A program made the position numbers and the translations under genes. From Kamptonema formosum PCC 10802 (GTDB taxonomy: Bacteria > Cyanobacteriota > Cyanobacteriia > Cyanobacteriales > Oscillatoriaceae), in assembly GCF_000332335.1 (NCBI RefSeq), contig NZ_KB235948.1, positions 1,631,282 through 1,695,281 on the forward strand: a DNA stretch of 64,000 bases, given 5' to 3'. Below, in pieces: positions 52,357-60,848 of the stretch; the stretch's first letter is position 1; every line of letters starts with the position of its first letter. The notes under the pieces are model-generated. The model was not told the origin of the DNA. It worked only from the letters and a program-made list of their open reading frames with translations, and searched no databases.

Positions 52357-54945
52357 ATGAAAAATTGGCAGGGTTTAATTATCTATTTGGGGATTTTCAC
52401 CGGCTTTCTGGGCGGCGGCAGCGTGCTGTCAAGCCCGACCAATTCCCACCGGCAGCCCGATCCTGCCAGCGCTCCCCTTCCCCATCTAGAATCGAAGGCA
52501 GCAGAGCAACAGGCGCAGCAACTCTATGAAGCTGGACAGTATGCAGAAGCGAGCCGGCTGCTGCAGCAGATAGCCGCAGATAGCGCCGCCAAAGGGGATG
52601 AACTCGGTCAGGCGATGGCGCTGAGGAACCTGTCTTTAGTTTACCAAAAAACCGGACAGTTGCCGGCTGCCAAGCAGGCGATTGCAGACAGTCTGAACCT
52701 CCTGCAAAAAACCGGATCGAGCCGGCAGCGCACGAGACTTCTAGCCCTAACATTAGAAAGCCAGGGGCAGTTGCAACTGTCTCTCGGCCAGCCGGAAGAC
52801 GCCCTGGACACCTGGAAACAAGCCGGCGCAACCTACAGAGAAATCGGCGACAGCACCGGCGTCACGAGAAGCCGGCTAAACCAGGCTCAAGCCCTGCAAG
52901 CCTTAGCGCTGTACACTCAGGCTGTCAAAACCCTGAAAGAAATTAAAAACACCCTACAGGATGAGCCAGATTCTCTCCTGAAAGCCGGCGCACTGCAAAG
53001 CTTGGGGGAGGCGCTGCGCGTCGTGGGTGACTTGAATCAGTCGCGGGAAGTTTTGCAGAAAAGTTTGGCAATAGCGGAAAAATTGCAGGCGCGTCAGGCA
53101 ATAGCCGCCACACTCCTCAGTTCGGGAAACACAGCGAGAGCGCAGCATAAACCCGAAGAAGCCGTAGATTTATATCAGCGCTCACTAAAGGAATCTCCCT
53201 CACTCAATACGAAGATTGAGGCGCAACTGAACCTGCTGAGCCTCTCAGTCAGCCAGAAGAAATGGTCAGACGCTCAACTCTTAGTACCGCAAATTCAGTC
53301 GGATCTGAGAAATTTGCCCCCCAGCCAGACCGCCATCTACGCCCGCATTAATCTGGCGAGCAGCTTGCTGAAGTATCAAGCCGGAAATCTTAGCGCTAAA
53401 AATTTTCAGACTTCCAACTTTAAGCCGGAGATATCCCAGCTGCTAGCCACTGCAGTGCAGCAGGCTCGCAGCACAGGAGATAAAAGGGCAGAATCTTACG
53501 CTTTGGGAAATTTGGGGGGGCTGTACGAACAGAACCAGCAGTGGGGAGATGCCAGAAAACTGACTGAGAGCGCCCTACTTTTGGCGCAAGCCATCAGTGC
53601 GGCGGATATTGCCTATCAGTGGCAGTGGCAGCTGGGACGGATTCTCAACGTGCAGGGACAGCGAAAAGCCGCCATCGCAAGCTATAATTCCGCAGTCAGC
53701 ACCCTGCAGTCTCTGCGCAGCGATTTAGTGGCGATTAGCTCAGACGTGCAGTTTTCCTTTCGAGAGAATGTCGAGCCGGTGTACCGGGAGCTAGTCGGCT
53801 TGCTGCTGCAACCGGGAACCAATATAACGCAAGCCGATCTGGTGCGCGCTAGGAAAGTTATTGAATCGCTACAGCTGGCTGAGCTAGATAACTTCTTTCG
53901 CGATGCCTGTTTGGATAGCAAGCCGGCTCAAATCGACCAAATTGACCCAACTGCGGCTGTTTTCTATACGATTATTCTCAAAGATCGCCTGGAAGTGATT
54001 GTGGCACTTGGCGGGAAACTGCGCCACCACAGCATCCCTTTACCGCAGGAGGAAGTGGAAGCGGAGATCGGCAACTTGCGGGAGGCTGCAACAATTCCCC
54101 GGCTGCGATTTTCCATCCAGCGCTTTTTAGAACCCTCGCAAAAAGTCTACGACTGGTTAATCCGCCCAGTCGAAGCCGACTTGGCCGCCAGTGGGGTGCA
54201 AACCCTGGTGTTTGTGCTAGACGGATCTCTGCGAAATCTCCCCCTCGCTTCCCTTCACGACGGAAAGCAGTATCTCGCCGAAAAGTATAGCGTCGCCATC
54301 GCCCCCGGTTTGCAACTGCTAGACCCGAAACCTCTGGCGCGACAGCAGCTGAAGATTCTCTCTGCCGGTTTGACTGAAGGCGTCCAGGGCTTTTCGCCAC
54401 TTCCTAACGTAGAGCTGGAATTGCAGCGCATCAAAGCTGAGGCTCCCACTGAGGTGCTCCTGAATCAGTCCTTCACTAAATCCAACTTCCAGGCTACCGT
54501 CAAATCCGCAGCTTTCCCAGTGGTTCACTTAGCCACTCACGGCGAATTCAGTTCGGAAGCGAAAAATACATTTATTCTCACCTGGGACGGGCGGATTAAC
54601 GCCAGCGACCTAGACGATCTGCTGCGTTCCGATACCGGAAAGAATCGCTCTATTGAATTGCTCGTCCTCAGCGCTTGCAAAACGGCTGCTGGTGATAAGC
54701 GGGCGGCTTTGGGGCTGGCGGGGGTGGCCGTGCGGGCGGGGGCGCGAAGCACCCTGGCATCTCTGTGGTATGTTAGCGATGAAGCCACTTCCTTGCTGAT
54801 GACTCGATTCTACGAGGAGTTAGCCAAAGGAAATGTGGGGAAGTCGGAAGCCCTCCGCCGCGCCCAACAGGCTCTTTTGCACGACAGCAAGTTCTCTCAC
54901 CCCTATTTCTGGTCAGCTTTTGTGCTGGTAGGAAATTGGCTGTAA
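52357..54945 (+). CDS. TPR - CHAT protease
   Basis: An 862-residue protein from the ATG at 52357, behind AGGAGAGGAAAAAGGA. An N-terminal hydrophobic segment (GLIIYLGIFTGFLGGGSVL) is a signal or anchor, so the protein probably faces the periplasm. About eight TPR units span residues ~55-430 (for example AMALRNLSLVYQKTGQLPAA, AESYALGNLGGLYEQNQQ). The C-terminal CHAT domain (caspase-like) has both catalytic residues: the histidine in VVHLATHGEFSS and the cysteine in LLVLSACKTAAG; HPYFWSAFVLVGNWL closes it. CHAT proteases cut partner proteins on activation. The substrate is unknown; the TpsA protein downstream is a candidate by position. Confidence 0.92.
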   Translation: MKNWQGLIIYLGIFTGFLGGGSVLSSPTNSHRQPDPASAPLPHLESKAAEQQAQQLYEAGQYAEASRLLQQIAADSAAKGDELGQAMALRNLSLVYQKTGQLPAAKQAIADSLNLLQKTGSSRQRTRLLALTLESQGQLQLSLGQPEDALDTWKQAGATYREIGDSTGVTRSRLNQAQALQALALYTQAVKTLKEIKNTLQDEPDSLLKAGALQSLGEALRVVGDLNQSREVLQKSLAIAEKLQARQAIAATLLSSGNTARAQHKPEEAVDLYQRSLKESPSLNTKIEAQLNLLSLSVSQKKWSDAQLLVPQIQSDLRNLPPSQTAIYARINLASSLLKYQAGNLSAKNFQTSNFKPEISQLLATAVQQARSTGDKRAESYALGNLGGLYEQNQQWGDARKLTESALLLAQAISAADIAYQWQWQLGRILNVQGQRKAAIASYNSAVSTLQSLRSDLVAISSDVQFSFRENVEPVYRELVGLLLQPGTNITQADLVRARKVIESLQLAELDNFFRDACLDSKPAQIDQIDPTAAVFYTIILKDRLEVIVALGGKLRHHSIPLPQEEVEAEIGNLREAATIPRLRFSIQRFLEPSQKVYDWLIRPVEADLAASGVQTLVFVLDGSLRNLPLASLHDGKQYLAEKYSVAIAPGLQLLDPKPLARQQLKILSAGLTEGVQGFSPLPNVELELQRIKAEAPTEVLLNQSFTKSNFQATVKSAAFPVVHLATHGEFSSEAKNTFILTWDGRINASDLDDLLRSDTGKNRSIELLVLSACKTAAGDKRAALGLAGVAVRAGARSTLASLWYVSDEATSLLMTRFYEELAKGNVGKSEALRRAQQALLHDSKFSHPYFWSAFVLVGNWL

Positions 54946-54981
54946 TTGAGGATATCATTTATAAAGAAAAAGTGAAGCTAC

Positions 54982-55023
54982 AAGAAACCGGGTTTCTTGT
55001 GCTGGAGCAAAAAACCCGGTTCC
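54982..55023. terminator. Hairpin between the CHAT and TpsA genes
   Basis: AAGAAACCGGGTTT and AAACCCGGTTCCT flank a 17-nt loop. The sequence after it (CATTCAGGGTTAACAATT) also follows the ddpX hairpin (TATTCAGGGTTAACAATT at 6666), so hairpin and flank form one dispersed unit. Confidence 0.5.
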
Positions 55024-55108
55024 TGGCCCGCATTCAGGGTTAACAATTCTTTTATAAATCAGCTCTCAGTTGGGCACTCTCACCCTTGACAAAAGACAGG
55101 GGATAACC

Positions 55109-57589
55109 ATGAAGCCATTGTGCCAATATATCAGGGTAACAGCCGGCATCGCCCTTTCGTGGCTGGCTGCCATTTCCTCAGCCAAAGCCCAAATTGTCCC
55201 GGATGCGACGCTGCCCAATCATTCCGCAGTCGGGGTAGAGGGACAAATTCACCGGATTGCCGGCGGCACGACTGCCGGCACCAACCTGTTCCACAGCTTC
55301 AGGGAGTTTTCCGTCCTCACCGGCACCTCCGCCCACTTCGACAGCGCCCCCGACATTCAAAACATCCTCACCCGCGTCACCGGCGGGTCAGTTTCCCACA
55401 TCGACGGGCTGATTCGGGCCAATGGCACCGCCAACCTGTTCCTGATTAATCCAAATGGCATCATATTTGGCCCCAATGCCAGGCTGGACATCGGCGGGTC
55501 ATTTGTCGGCAGCACCGCCCTCGGCATCAGATTTGCCGACGGCAGAGAATTTAGCGCCACCGGCACCCAAACCTCACCCCTGCTCACCGTCAGCGTGCCT
55601 GCCGGCTTGCAGTTCGGGCCCGGTGCGGAGGCCATTGAAGTGCGAGGGCGGGGCAACCAAGTGGTCTCCGATCCGGAAACTTATGCCACTGTCGGGGTGG
55701 CGGGAGAAGGTCTTGCCGTTGCTGCCGGCCAAACTCTGGCGCTCGTTGGCGGTCAGGTGGCCCTTGCTGGCGGAAATCTGACGGCAGAGGGAGGAAGAGT
55801 TGAGCTCGGGAGTGTGGCAGAGGGGGTGGTGGCGCTCACCCCAACCAGCCCGGGCTATTCGCTCAGCTATTCAGGCGCGGGGAATTTCCAGGATATCCGC
55901 CTCTCGGGAGCATCTGCGATCAATATCAGCGGTCAAGCCGGTGGCAGTGTCGGGTTGCGGGGGCGGCGCGTCACCTTCACCGGCGGTTCCGCGATTTTGG
56001 CGAACACCTCCGGAGCGGGAAGCGGGGGAACCGTCACCGTCACCGCTTCCGAGCTAGTGGAATTGAGTGGCACAAACCCTCTGGATGGTAACAGCAGCCT
56101 TTGGATTGCAGAGACGAGGGGTGCTGGATCGGGCGGTGACATCACCGTTACTGCGGGACGATTGATACTTCGAGATGGGGCGCAGCTTTCATCTGGCACT
56201 TTTAGCGCCGGCAGGGCGGGAAATATTACGGTAGCCGCCTCTGAATCCGTGGAATTGACTGGCGCATCTGCCAGCAGTGGGTTGAGCAGCGGCTTGTACA
56301 CTCAGGCTGCTGCCGGTACTGGCGCTGCTGGCACTTTGACGATTAACACTCGCACGCTGAGTGTCCGGGATGGGGCGCAAGTCTCCAGTGCGACATTAGA
56401 TCGAGGTAGTGGGGGAAATCTTACCGTCAATGCTTCTGACTGGGTGGAACTGACTGGCATAGCTGATGGTGGGTTCCCCAGTCTTTTGTCGAATGGAAGT
56501 TTTGGCAGTGGGGATGCGGGAGTTTTGACGGTTAACACACGGCGGCTGACTGTCCGGGATGGGGCGCAGATATTTAGTGCTACTTTTGGCTCCGCTCGAG
56601 GGGGAAATATTGCAGTGAGCGCCTCTGAGTCTGTGGAACTGATTGGTGGAGCGGCTTCTAATCGCACCGGCTTGCTTGCAAGTGCGGTCGAAGGTACTGG
56701 AGATGGGGGCAACTTGACGGTTGTCACCGGCAAATTAACTGTCCGGGATGGGGCGCTGGTCAGTGCGAGTAATTTCCACAGCCGCAACCTGCTTCCGCCC
56801 GGGTCGGGGGCGGCTGGCAACATTCAAGTTGTGGCGAACTCTGTCGAGCTTGATGGCGGAGGAACGCTCACAGCGTCAGCTAATGCCGGAGATAAGGGAA
56901 ATATTACTCTTCAAGCTGGGAACATCCAGTTGCGTCGGGGCAGCGCTATCACTACTAACGCCTCGGGCCCAGCTACAGGGGGCAATATCGCTATCACCAC
57001 AGACACCTTGGCAGCTCTGGAAAATAGCGATATCACCGCCAACGCTCAACAGAACTTTGGCGGGAGAGTCAGCATCAGCGCTCAAGGCATCTTTGGCACC
57101 GAGTACCGCCAGCAACTCTCTCCCGCCAGTGACATCACTGCCACCTCCGCACTGGGAGCCCAGTTCAGTGGGACGGTGCAAATTACTGCCCCTGATGTTG
57201 ACCCCGGCGCTGGGTTGGTTGCTCTGTCAGAAAATTTTGTCGATTTGGCAGGTTTGATCGCCGAGAATTTCTGCCACCTTGCGGCACAGGGGAGTTCTTT
57301 CACACTGATTGGCAGGGGGGGCTTGCCGGCGAATCCCAGTGAGCCGCTCACCAGTGCGCCGGTGGCGGTCGAGTGGGCGGCGCGGGAAGAGTGGGATCGC
57401 GGTCGCTCTGGAACTCCGTCGCGGCGGGCCATTTCATCCCCAATCCCAACTCAAAAATCCAAAATCCCAAATCAGATTCTGGAAGCTACGGGCTGGACAG
57501 TCGCCCCTGATGGCACAGTCATCCTTACTGCTAGCGCACCTCAAGTTACCCCCTCGGGTCCCCGATTCACCCCCCCAGGCTGCCGGTAG
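55109..57589 (+). CDS. TpsA-type filamentous haemagglutinin (two-partner secretion)
   Basis: An 826-residue secreted protein starting at MKPLCQYIRV behind AGGGGAT. After the signal peptide (ALSWLAAISSAKAQ) comes the TPS domain with its standard landmarks IVPDATLPNHSAVG, GGTNLFHSF-like TAGTNLFHSFREFSVLTG and the NPNGI box NLFLINPNGIIFGPNARLD. A long repetitive beta-helix follows, with recurrent LTVRDGAQ turns. The C-terminus includes SPIPTQKSKIPNQILEATGW, encoded partly by the dispersed TTTTGGATTTTGG repeat. Export requires a TpsB/ShlB partner, which is not in the window. It is probably a surface adhesin. Confidence 0.9.
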   Translation: MKPLCQYIRVTAGIALSWLAAISSAKAQIVPDATLPNHSAVGVEGQIHRIAGGTTAGTNLFHSFREFSVLTGTSAHFDSAPDIQNILTRVTGGSVSHIDGLIRANGTANLFLINPNGIIFGPNARLDIGGSFVGSTALGIRFADGREFSATGTQTSPLLTVSVPAGLQFGPGAEAIEVRGRGNQVVSDPETYATVGVAGEGLAVAAGQTLALVGGQVALAGGNLTAEGGRVELGSVAEGVVALTPTSPGYSLSYSGAGNFQDIRLSGASAINISGQAGGSVGLRGRRVTFTGGSAILANTSGAGSGGTVTVTASELVELSGTNPLDGNSSLWIAETRGAGSGGDITVTAGRLILRDGAQLSSGTFSAGRAGNITVAASESVELTGASASSGLSSGLYTQAAAGTGAAGTLTINTRTLSVRDGAQVSSATLDRGSGGNLTVNASDWVELTGIADGGFPSLLSNGSFGSGDAGVLTVNTRRLTVRDGAQIFSATFGSARGGNIAVSASESVELIGGAASNRTGLLASAVEGTGDGGNLTVVTGKLTVRDGALVSASNFHSRNLLPPGSGAAGNIQVVANSVELDGGGTLTASANAGDKGNITLQAGNIQLRRGSAITTNASGPATGGNIAITTDTLAALENSDITANAQQNFGGRVSISAQGIFGTEYRQQLSPASDITATSALGAQFSGTVQITAPDVDPGAGLVALSENFVDLAGLIAENFCHLAAQGSSFTLIGRGGLPANPSEPLTSAPVAVEWAAREEWDRGRSGTPSRRAISSPIPTQKSKIPNQILEATGWTVAPDGTVILTASAPQVTPSGPRFTPPGCR

Positions 57590-57880
57590 CTTACAGCCCC
57601 TGTCAGGAGAGCATTTGCATTCCCGTAGAGCGGGGAAATTCAGCAGCGGAGAGAACAAATATAGCGTTTCTCAGATCAGTGAGGTACTGAGAAACCCGGT
57701 TTCTGCAAGAAACCGGGTTTCTGGGCCTTAGTTCATCCAGCTGAGAGCCGCTCTAAATGTGTCCGAGATCACAACTGGCAGTTTGATTGAAGGAGCGTTT
57801 GCCAACCCCTCACTACATGGGCCTGCACTAGAAAAAATTTACAAAATTTTATACTCTCATCCTCCGAGGAAGGTAGACAG
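57590..57880. other. Intergenic with family-1 element
   Basis: Nothing besides the family-1 element at 57660-57755 is recognised after the TpsA gene. Confidence 0.5.
57660..57755. mobile_element. Family-1 MITE-like element
   Basis: Begins TATAGCGTTTCTCAGATCAG and ends CATCCAGCTGAGAGCCGCTCTA, so the right terminus has drifted from GCTATA. The core is AGAAACCCGGTTTCT-GCA-AGAAACCGGGTTTCT. Confidence 0.7.
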
Positions 57881-58081
57881 ATGAAATGGGAGAGTGCTAT
57901 GATTAACAAAATTTGTGTAATAGGAAAAAAAATGACAAAAAACAAACACAAACCAGAAAAAGATTCCCCAAAGGATAAAGAGCAACAAGCAAAGGACAAT
58001 ATCCCTCTGGACCCTCCAGTTGTGATCCAACGCCTCACGCCAAATTCAACAGGAGCGGGCATACGGCAAATAGGAGGGTGA
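57881..58081 (+). CDS. Possible small charged protein
   Basis: A 66-residue frame behind GAGGAAGG. The N-terminal half is Lys/Glu/Asp-rich (KNKHKPEKDSPKDKEQQAK) and the end is PPVVIQRLTPNSTGAGIRQIGG-like with a terminal Gly-Gly. The DNA is AT-richer than its surroundings. No family was recognised. An internal ATG (MINKICVIGKK) is an alternative start. It could be a genuine small protein or a chance frame. Confidence 0.4.
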   Translation: MKWESAMINKICVIGKKMTKNKHKPEKDSPKDKEQQAKDNIPLDPPVVIQRLTPNSTGAGIRQIGG

Positions 58082-58515
58082 CGTCCCTGTTCGCGGTTCG
58101 CGAGCGCGGATATACCATATTTTTCCCCTCCCTCGCACAATTGTGTCCGGTTCACCCCGACAAATTTTTCTGTCACCTCTTCCATGTGCGGGGGGTTCGA
58201 TACCGGTCCCCGGTGTTTTGAGAAGTGTCAGCCAGTATTGCAGCACACAGTTAGGGGCAGGGACAGGCGAGACGCCTGTCCTACGTCCGTTCCCTAAATG
58301 GCTGCTGCTATAATATCCTATCCCCTGCCGCCGCTGTTTCTTTGGTAGGGGCGGGTTTAGAAATGTCCTGTGACACTGCCAGATATCTCGGGTGAACAGG
58401 CCCCTATTTTTTCCTGCCAGTATTTGTGGGTCACTGCCGGCAATGAATAGAGTGGGGTGCGCAACACCAGCGCACTGTTTGCAGTTGGGCTCATGCCCTG
58501 CCGCGAGTCTCTACC
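58082..58515. repeat. Intergenic with a family-2 half element
   Basis: At about 58260-58312 a GGACAGGCGAGACGCCTGTCC-like palindrome is followed by TACGTCCG and TGGCTGCTGCTATA, the right half of a family-2 element. A GGTAGGGGCGGGTTTA arm related to 21305 lies at about 58347. No gene is seen. Confidence 0.6.
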
Positions 58516-58800
58516 CTAAAAATCACCGAGGGGTTCAACGAGCAGGGTGATGCCCTTAATTCCCACCACGCGCACGGTTTCTTCTGGAAAGATAACCACT
58601 TCCCTGTCACACAAGGCCGGCCACCAACTGCCCTGAAACTGCACCCGCCCTTTCCTGTAAGGCCCTTGGATCGTTTCATCAACTCGGGCTTTCTCTTGCC
58701 GGCTGTTTATCAAATCCTTGAGATTGAGCTTAGGGTTGCCCTTGCTGCCGGATTGGCTGGGGAGAGTTTTTGCACCAAATAAGCCAAAATAATTAAACAT
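58516..58800 (-). CDS. NfeD-like small beta-barrel protein, second copy
   Basis: A 94-residue protein ending in a core that matches the one at 13616-13966: YRKGRVQFQGSWWPALCDRE and VRVVGIKGITLLVEPLGDF. The N-terminal part (MFNYFGLFGAKTLPSQSGSK) is different and shows no signal peptide. As in the first copy, only the soluble OB-fold of NfeD is present. The function is unknown. No stomatin-like gene is adjacent. Confidence 0.72.
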   Translation of the reverse strand: MFNYFGLFGAKTLPSQSGSKGNPKLNLKDLINSRQEKARVDETIQGPYRKGRVQFQGSWWPALCDREVVIFPEETVRVVGIKGITLLVEPLGDF

Positions 58801-60848
58801 ATACTTTTAATTTATCGGTCGCGAGTAGAAGACTTCTGATGGATTAGTTTCTAGGGAGATTCGCAGGGGCGGGCTCACCCGAGATATCTACCCGAGATAT
58901 CTGTGGGAAGCTTTCGGGGAAGGCGGCGTGCGGGCGTGCGGTGGAAACCCTACTGGGAGCGGCTGAGCGAGACTTTGGGGGAGGGCGGCGGTGAATTCCA
59001 TCTGGGTAATTTTGAACTCTATGATTTAACTGTAGGAACTTCCCCAGAATGCTGTTTCGGCGTGAGTGTCACTATCCGATCTGACCGGCATACCCTACTC
59101 TTCGTCCCAGCGCTAACCCTTGCTGAGTGAGAATTTCTGGCGGCAGCCTCGTTTTTCCGAGTGGACAGTTTGGCTGCCGGTAGTCCCTGGCCCACGGCTG
59201 CGGCGGGGACGGGCTGCCGGTGGGCCGGTGATACGGTGCGACCCGGTTTCTTAAAGAAACCGGGTTTCAGGGGCGTTAATTTGGGCCATTCGCCCCCGCT
59301 CACCTCTGACCCGTCCACCGCCCAGACTGACGCCGCAATTGTTTCTGCTGTTTATCTCTTGTCAAAAACAACAGATTGAGGTATAATAGAGCGCCTTTCC
59401 AGAATTGGCTGGCTGTTGCTTGTCTCTGAATGTTTCCTGGGGGCTGTTTGTCTGTTCATGTTTCTCAATTATCTGGGTCGCCCCGCACGCACCGGCAGGC
59501 TGGAGTGCGTCAGCCACATCCGCTCAACTCAGCAATTTGTTGGGAAGTTTTCCCCTCACCCATCAAGAATATCCCTAGCACTGCTTGCCTGAAGTGCCGG
59601 CACTCCTGTGAGTGCAAAGATTTTGGCAACCGCTGTTTGTGTTCCTGACGCAGGAATGTAGGTTATTACGGATTATCAAACGGTAAATGTAGTTATTATA
59701 TTTTTAATATTATGCAACTTATGCGCAAATACAGGGCAGGGTGTGGCAGGTCCCGGACCGGTTTAATCTGCTTTTTGGAGAAAGGAGGCAGAGCCCCCAC
59801 AGCTGCGTTGCCAGGCAGAGCCTGGGAACCAGGGAAGCGACCGGCCTGAGCCAGAGGGCGAAAAGACCGAGCTCCCGCCGGCGGCTGGCAATCCTGTGGG
59901 AGTCGGAGGCCCTTCTAAAAATATGCATTTAACTCGCTATGTAAAAACTGTTTATTTTTTAAATAAAGCTGGCAAAAATATTGAATTATTCATTCAATAG
60001 AGAAGCAGCGAGTTGAGAGCCCAGCACTTTGGAAAATAGGCTTTTTGGGAACCGTCCTGAGACGGGGGACCCTTACTTCCTATGCAGAATCGGCATCGAT
60101 CCGTTGAGAAAAGCGCGAGGGAGCGAGTTCAGGGATAGGCTGCGCCCAGTACCGATTAAGCGAGCCTCCTGTGTTACTAACTTTTGTAAACTTCTGCGAG
60201 AGTAGATAAAATTTTCCTTAAGATACAAGCCGGCAAGGCTGCCTCGGTAGAAAATACAGGCAAGCTAGAAATAACAGCTATCCACCGGCTAATCGCACCC
60301 TCCGCCGCGAGCGCTTCCGAATAAGTAAATGGCCCTAAGCGGGCGTCTCGCGGAGCGACAAACCGATATACCTCAGGGGGCGGTTCCACCGGCACGCCTA
60401 CCGCCCCGCCAGCCACGGAGACAGCCCACCGGCGTCAGATGACCAAAAGCTCCAGCCCGTTTATTACATCTAATTTAGAACCAGCACAGCTCGTCAGCAT
60501 GAGAAGACGAAACTCAGTAACTCGATTGCTGTTCCCCGTTCCAGGCGGCGCAGCAGGTATATTTGCTCCCCTTACAGCGGTCGCTCAACGGGGCTCGGAG
60601 GGGTGATAGCACAAGGACCGGCACTGAGAAAAAGACAGCAGGCGCAAAGCCCCCGGGCTCGCCCCTGCTGGCAGCAAAGTGCCCGCCGCTGCCAGGAAAC
60701 AGCTATTGTATAAACCTTCTACAAAACTTTCGATCGCGCCCCCTTTGAACGCGAGTGAAGAGGCAGGATTTGTTTGGCAAATCTTGCTCGACAAACCTTT
60801 CAGCCGCTGTGTTGCGGCTCGTCGCACAGCCACTTTAACACTATCAAA
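58801..60848. other. 2-kb gene-free region upstream of glutamate synthase
   Basis: No credible gene on either strand. Content includes a hairpin GAAACCGGGTTTC core at about 59240-59268, the TTTAATCTGC/AGAAAGGAGGCAGAGCC repeat with a degraded CGTTCCCAGG palindrome at 59762-59830, AT-rich DNA at 59650-59715 and 59935-60000, and a G/C-rich possible leader from ~60005 to the gltB start with small hairpins such as CCGTC-CTGA-GACGG near 60054. I found no match to the glutamine riboswitch consensus nor a clean GTA-N8-TAC NtcA site. Confidence 0.5.

Noticed and set aside
58185-58235. tRNA-like GGGGGGTTCGATACCGGTCCCC
   Set aside because: The T-loop-like TTCGATA has no matching T-stem, and no cloverleaf could be drawn.
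59430-59648. Cysteine-rich 72-codon frame (CLKCRHSCECKDFGNRCLCS)
   Set aside because: The cysteine spacing looked like a small metal-binding protein, but there is no ribosome-binding site and the first half is not protein-like.
59735-59800. SRP RNA-like GGCAGGTCCCGGACCGG
   Set aside because: The GGAAGGAAGCAGC signature is missing, and the following bases are a dispersed repeat also found at 12181.
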